Shown here piece by piece: positions 63,146 to 64,000 of a stretch of 64,000 bases of DNA. Each line of letters opens with the position of its first letter. Position 1 is the first letter of the stretch. The position numbers and the translations under genes are program-made. The stretch is from Pseudonocardiaceae bacterium YIM PH 21723. GTDB taxonomy: Bacteria; Actinomycetota; Actinomycetes; Mycobacteriales; Pseudonocardiaceae. Where the stretch lies: the NCBI GenBank assembly GCA_003600225.1, contig QZFT01000078.1:124001-188000 (forward strand). Direction: 5' to 3'. The notes under the pieces are model-generated. The model had not been told where the DNA came from. It saw nothing but the letters and a program-made list of their open reading frames with translations, and did no database searches.

Positions 63146-64000
63146 CTAGGTAGTTGTTCGCAGGCCCCACGAGCCCTGGTAGGCCCGGCCAGGTTCCAAA
63201 GTCAGCAGTCCGTCGCCGCTGTTGAACGCGTTCGGCGCGGCGGTCATCGGTTCCAGTGCGATCCCCGAGCGCCGGGTGCGGCTCGGCGGCGCGGCGTTGT
63301 CGGTGTAGACCTGCAGGTATCCGTGTGTGTCGTCCACCCACAGCTGCACCTGGTCCAGCTGGGCCGTGGCCACGCCGTCCGCCCGGTGCAGGTCCGTGTA
63401 ACCGGTGTCCAGTTCGGTGCCGTCGACCGCCCGCGGCGTGCGGAAGTCGAACGGGGTCCCCGCGACCGGAGCCTTGCCGACCGGGATCAGCCGGTCGTCG
63501 GTGCGCAGGTAGCTGTCCGCCGGGACGGTGAGCAGCGCGGACTCGTCGAGCAGCAGGTAGGGGTGGTAGCCGGCGCCGAACGGGGCAGACAAGCGGCCCA
63601 CATTCCGGGCGGTGAGCGTGACGTGCAGGCCGTCGCCGGTGAGCGCGTACTCCAGCGCCAGGTCCAGCGTGAACGGGTAACCCTTCTGTGGGTACAGCAC
63701 GTAACCCATGGTCACGCGGTCCGCGTGCTGCTCCCGTGGCTGCCACGGAACCCAGTTCACCAGCCCGTGGATCGCGTTGAGCTTCGCCGGTTCGGCGAGC
63801 GGCAGCTGGTAGGCGGTGCCCTGGAACTCGTAGCGACCGTGATCGATCCGGTTCGGCCAGGGCGCCAGCACCTTGCCCATCTGGCTGTCGCCCATCTCGT
63901 CCGCGCCGTGGGTGAGCAGCCTTTCCTGCCCGCTCACCGTCCAGGACCGCAGCGTCGCGCCCACCTCGGTGATCACCGCCGCCTGCCCCTGCGCGGTGAT
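63146..64000 (-). CDS. Aldose 1-epimerase family protein, 5'-partial
   Basis: The galactose mutarotase fold is clear: PWPNRIDHGRYEFQG, NAIHGLVNWVPW with one conserved His, GAGYHPYLLLDES with the likely catalytic His, and IALEPMTAAPNAFNSGDGL with the likely catalytic Glu. These enzymes interconvert alpha and beta anomers of aldoses or sugar phosphates. A GTG at 63976 could be read as a start, but the frame stays open to the window end and continues with the family-like ITAQGQAAV, so the true start lies outside. At least 285 codons are present, including the stop. Confidence 0.92.
   Translation of the reverse strand: MTAQGQAAVITEVGATLRSWTVSGQERLLTHGADEMGDSQMGKVLAPWPNRIDHGRYEFQGTAYQLPLAEPAKLNAIHGLVNWVPWQPREQHADRVTMGYVLYPQKGYPFTLDLALEYALTGDGLHVTLTARNVGRLSAPFGAGYHPYLLLDESALLTVPADSYLRTDDRLIPVGKAPVAGTPFDFRTPRAVDGTELDTGYTDLHRADGVATAQLDQVQLWVDDTHGYLQVYTDNAAPPSRTRRSGIALEPMTAAPNAFNSGDGLLTLEPGRAYQGSWGLRTTT

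Noticed and set aside
63974-63976. GTG as the true start of the aldose epimerase
   Set aside because: The frame is open to the window end and reads ITAQGQAAV before it, as in the family, so the gene is cut.

Overview
The window is very GC-rich DNA with strong G/C third-position bias, overlapping start/stop codons (ATGA, GTGA) and many GTG starts. WhiB, BldM, SigD/RsdA, two GuaB-type genes and a type VII secretion (ESX) locus mark it as an actinomycete. The gene mix (an ESX-4 core, SigD/RsdA resembling mycobacteria, a BldM/WhiD pair resembling Streptomyces, F420-type enzymes, RHS toxin) fits the Pseudonocardiales best; the genus cannot be fixed from sequence alone. No rRNA, tRNA, transposase, integrase or CRISPR array was recognised.

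The backbone follows a conserved actinobacterial gene order known from Mycobacterium (eccC4, T7S-associated Hsp70-like gene, esxU, esxT, rplM, rpsI, glmM ... nnrD ... alr, tsaE, tsaB, rimI, [tsaD], groES, groEL1, whiB3, sigD, rsdA, DUF5319, guaB2, guaB3) and Streptomyces (groESL, whiD, bldM, shbA, guaB, guaB). Region by region: 1-6.7 kb is the 3' end of an ESX-4-like locus; 6.8-11.6 kb is a minus-strand pair coding a beta-propeller/PKD/RCC1 surface protein and a transglutaminase-fold membrane protein without its catalytic residues; 11.8-14.3 kb is rplM-rpsI-glmM; 14.4-18.9 kb has an OsmC protein and a four-gene type VII-substrate-like operon; 19-25.9 kb has hydrolases, nnrD, alr, tsaE-tsaB-rimI and a 460-bp nested palindromic element.

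At 25.97-45.2 kb about 19 kb of accessory genes sits exactly where tsaD is usually found between rimI and groES: a response regulator with two membrane kinases (one degenerate), a Tat-exported PhoD phosphatase, a GNAT acetyltransferase, a CHAT protein lacking both catalytic residues, a 1964-residue secreted RHS polymorphic toxin with an unrecognised C-terminal tip, two tandem paralogous immunity candidates, a membrane protein, and a TetR-controlled tandem pair of FAD monooxygenases. This is the most novel part of the window.

At 45.2-64 kb the backbone resumes: CIRCE-controlled groES-groEL1, then DinB, glycosyltransferase, F420-type oxidoreductase with two START-like proteins, a molybdopterin oxidoreductase, whiB3/whiD, a MerR regulator with a CarH-like cobalamin fold, bldM without the phospho-acceptor Asp, sigD-rsdA, DUF5319, guaB and guaB3, a secreted glycosidase-like protein and the start of an aldose epimerase gene cut by the window edge. 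Both terminal genes (EccC at the left, epimerase at the right) are open to the window ends. At least three families of dispersed or tandem palindromes punctuate the intergenic gaps.
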